A stretch of 64,000 bases of DNA from Lingula anatina (taxonomy: Eukaryota > Brachiopoda > Lingulata > Lingulida > Lingulidae). Positions 60,539 through 64,000 of this stretch are shown in pieces. The notes under the pieces were generated by a model. It was not told the origin of the DNA and ran no database searches. It saw only the letters and a program-made list of their open reading frames with translations. The stretch lies in contig NW_019773936.1 of NCBI RefSeq assembly GCF_001039355.2, positions 107,992 to 171,991 of the forward strand. Direction: 5' to 3'. The translations under genes and the position numbers were made by a program. Positions within the stretch are counted from its first letter, which is position 1; each line of letters starts with the position of its first letter.

Positions 60539-63450
60539 AGAGTAAAAAATAGTTTGTGTACAGAAAAATTCACATGTTACGTTAGAGAAATGGTCTAGAT
60601 ATACATGTACTTGTCTCGGATTAATCTATGCAATCCTGGAAACAAATTCTAGCTTACTATGCATACAAATGCAGAAGACATGATAACAGATCGTACAACC
60701 GATTGTTCTTCTCTTGCCCTCTAGTGCCTCCTATTGTCATTTATGGACCTGTCGGGTGTGCTTAAAGAATAATATTCACATTTGCCATTACCTGTACAAT
60801 TTCTGGACATTGCCTCTGTCTGGAGTTATTCCTGAAATAATAACTACATATTTTAAATGCACGCATCTGACGTCAAAACGAGATTTTTGGCCGGATGATA
60901 ACTGATATCTTATCCATTACATGGTTGCGAATCCTTGCAAGGCAGGAATTACCGATAACCTTTCTCAGACCTAGACTGCATCGAAAACTAACGTTTATTC
61001 TATTAACTTCTTTGTTACATTGTATAATCAATTATTTCCATAAGATCCATAAGAGTTTATGGGATTTATCATTATCTGAGTGTGTTTCTTTGTATAGACA
61101 GGGGTGGGTTTAGCAATGCAGGAGAACTGATGAGATAAATCATGTAAACGGCGGCCCGGAGCTTTGTGTAGGCACAGAACTTTAACATCGTCTTCGAGGT
61201 TGGTCCATTAGTTCTGCCAATCAATTGAGTTAATTTGACGGGTTATCGTGACAGGGAGCCCTTGAGACACAATGAGAAAGCTTTTAAGAACAGCTAGAGA
61301 GCAATCAGGCTTGAAAATACATGAATAAAAGACTAGTATGGTTTATATTACTGCCTCTATCCCCGATGCTGATTGACTGGGTATCAGTAACAGTTTAGCT
61401 ATTGGATTGACCTTACCAAAAAATTGGCCACCCAAAACAATTCATTTGGATGCTGAAATAAAACAGTGGAATTTGGCCTAGTATCTGCCGAGAGTGGCCT
61501 AATTTTTCAGGATAATTTGTGATAAAGACTGCAAATAGCGGGGTTGTAACAAGTGTGAAGTCATTTACACATACAACGTATACGTGTCCGCAAAAGTATT
61601 TAGGTTTGATCGATAAGATAACAAGTTGCATGTATGTCGGAATTTATAATTAATCTGGACCAGCATTGCGCTACCATTCAGAATCCAAAATGAAGCCACG
61701 GCGTTAGGGCTTGACAAGCAGAGAAACCGTGTTTAAGTGTGAATGTCATTACAGACAAATGAAATGATCATGTTCCGAAAGATGATTTAGGTTTGATCGA
61801 TAAGAGAACGCTTCACTGCTTTTAATACTCAAGACTGGGTACACCAAAACAATTTGACTGATTTATCTTTTGGTGGAAATACTCCACAACAGTACCAGTA
61901 GCTATCAAGTAGCTATCATCCCTAGTTTTCATTACTTGCAACAAGGTCTGTTTTTTGTTCCGTTAATTTGACCTGGCTGTTCTTTTCGTCTGGTAAATGG
62001 GATACATCAACATCCCTGGAAGTACGTATTTCGAATTATCGGTGGGCCATGCTTGGATCGATGGGATGGATTTTGGTAGGGATCAGAGATGTTGTGTATA
62101 GCAGCCGTTACATTCCCTAAGCCTACAAGTACAAGTACATGTCGGAACATTGTCTGTCTACATTAAACCAGCCCATACAACTACTACAGGTATATTTCAT
62201 ATGTAGATGAATAAAGTATGTCCTATAATCTCTAATTCAAATAAACCCAATATGGTGTAACGTAATACCATATGATCTTTAATGCAAATATCGGCTACAT
62301 GTTTAGCTGACTCTTCATCGGTCGGGTGGAAAACGAAAAAATAATCTAACCCTTTAATCGTAACTTAATTCTAATTTTATCCAATACGACGTACCGGAGT
62401 GCCCTAAGACCATGCCCCTGGCACAAAAAAGTTTATGCCAAACAACCTCTGTAGCATTCTTGTGGTGATCATTAAAAAGCATTTTTATTTGTCAACAAGT
62501 CAAAGAGACAATGCGGTCATCAAGTCTAAGAAAAAAAGTGGGAAATAAGTCGGGTAACAATTCTGAGGAATTCCTTCCCACCGAAACATATAAAATGGGT
62601 GTTTATTTTCATATTGATAAAAAAAGGCATTTTTCAGTCGCAGAGTGTCAAAATGAAGTATTCCAAGAATAGACCCGCCCAGTATTCTGAAATATACATG
62701 CTAACATTTTATTTGTCTACAATGGTGTTCACACTTTAATAACACACTTTCTTGGATCGGTAGGTCCTTCAGTTGTGCATGAAAAACAGGGTTGTGTTTT
62801 AGCAAATGAAGATTATTTGTATATTCATGCACAAGTAATTGTCCAGAATGTTATAATATATAACCTTGATGCTACAGGAGAGGTTTTTTCATCCACATTG
62901 AAGAGGTGGACAATGACTGAAAAGAGACTGTAGCAGTCATCTGGAAGGAGGCTTTAGTCTATAAGGCGTCCCTCAATATCGTTTCGAACCATTTCCATAA
63001 CTGCCAGTGTGATTTATGTTTATAGCTTTTGATTTATTTGGGGACATTTGGGATTTATAACACTCCAAATATTTTACATTCGCAAAATGGAATAACGGCT
63101 ATTTTTAAGCGTATTTTCTTAACAGACCGTATGGACTACTTCATTCAAGAGATTACAAAATGTCTAATTACGGTGTGACAGAAACAGCAACCCGCTAGGG
63201 ACACGCGTCCCGTATACTGACCCCGATTTTTCCGGCTATAACCATAGCTTGTAGTAATCATACTGGGACCAGAACTTCCAATCCCAGGATTATCATTCCT
63301 GTCACATCAGCAATGAGTATAGAAAAGACGGACATTTTAATTTTAAATATTGTATTTTCAAAGTAAAATAATTGTAGATAAATTTCGAGGAAAAACATGA
63401 AATGTTTGGGTGGCTTTTCTTTTATCGATGAAATCTAACTTGACACACAG
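60539..63450. other. Intergenic, with one diverged local duplication
   Basis: ATTTAGGTTTGATCGATAAG at 61598 recurs at 61785 (187-bp period), and the sequence before each (AGTGTGAA(G/T)GTCATT) is also related. No gene recognised. Confidence 0.6.
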
Positions 63451-63457
63451 AAACACA

Positions 63458-63508
<51 letters not shown>
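63451..63508. repeat. (AC)n(AG)n compound microsatellite
   Basis: AC run continuing directly into an AG run. Confidence 0.95.
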
Positions 63509-63509
<1 letters not shown>

Positions 63510-63968
63510 TCTAAGGTAAAAAAGGGCGGGGTAATCTGTGACAGAATTCCTCGCTGACTCTTGTTATCTAGTACTTCAATTATCGTGAGTGGGATTTTGG
63601 GGTGAGAGTCGAAGCTCGCAGGGGACATGCACCGATATATATAACAAGCCCCCCGAGCGCAATTACAAAAGTAGCGTTGTGTTTTATAGCATCCAGTTTT
63701 GCGAGTTTACTTTAAGAAGAAGTGCGCCCTTTAGCTTATGTTATACAAAGTGATTTGATCACGTTTATCGTTAATTCAATTAGTTTTATGTATTTTAAGC
63801 CTGTTTCAAAACCGCCTAAGATGTTGTAGTTCGCGTTAGTTCAACGGGGTCACTGATAAGCTACATGTAGGCCTATGAGCGTATCAATTGAGTAGGTGTA
63901 ATTCACTTCACGACAAAACGTATCCGTAATTAAACTTAAAAACGAAATATTGAGGTGGTACATTTATA

Positions 63969-64000
<32 letters not shown>
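63509..64000. other. Intergenic; ends in poly-A
   Basis: No gene recognised. 63971-64000 is pure A at the window edge. Confidence 0.7.

Noticed and set aside
63971-64000. Poly-A as the end of a retroposed transcript
   Set aside because: No polyadenylation-linked coding sequence or target-site duplication can be seen, and the window ends within the run.
1-64000. Bacterial-style features (operons, CRISPR, phage, secretion or defence systems)
   Set aside because: Intron-containing animal gene, no dense coding, no spaced direct-repeat arrays.

Overview
This window is eukaryotic (metazoan) genomic DNA: AT-rich, intron-dominated and full of microsatellites, with short exons bounded by GT/AG splice sites. 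By eye I can support one protein-coding gene. It is on the minus strand and encodes a natriuretic-peptide-receptor-type membrane guanylate cyclase (NPR-A/NPR-B-like). Fourteen exons can be chained with matching phases, from the start codon at 41730 down to 297. They give about 779 codons: signal peptide, ligand-binding ANF-receptor domain, one membrane span, a phosphosite-like juxtamembrane segment and most of the kinase-homology (pseudokinase) domain. The end of the kinase-homology domain, the dimerisation coiled coil and the cyclase catalytic domain are not here and should lie beyond position 1.

Layout: 297-9403 holds twelve closely spaced exons (4-14), 11656-11851 is exon 3, and exon 2 occurs twice (15155-15266 and 17241-17352). 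Intron 1 is about 23.6 kb (17353-40943) and exon 1 is 40944-41730. Upstream of the gene, 43353-43968 is a decayed, internally deleted Tc1/mariner transposase on the plus strand. The remaining 20 kb has no gene I recognise. It holds a 157-bp hAT-like MITE candidate, a GTTGTT-rich minisatellite and many simple repeats.

Four kilobase-scale direct duplications (2.1, 2.1, 2.0 and 0.56 kb) each abut a single N. This looks like adjacent scaffold contigs, probably alternative haplotypes, whose overlap was never collapsed. It probably explains the doubled exon 2. A true exon duplication is possible, but splicing both copies in would break the reading frame.

The organism is probably a marine invertebrate with a heterozygous genome, judging by the receptor type, repeat content and few-percent divergence between duplicated blocks. 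I cannot place the phylum from sequence alone. I found no operon, CRISPR, phage or other prokaryotic system.
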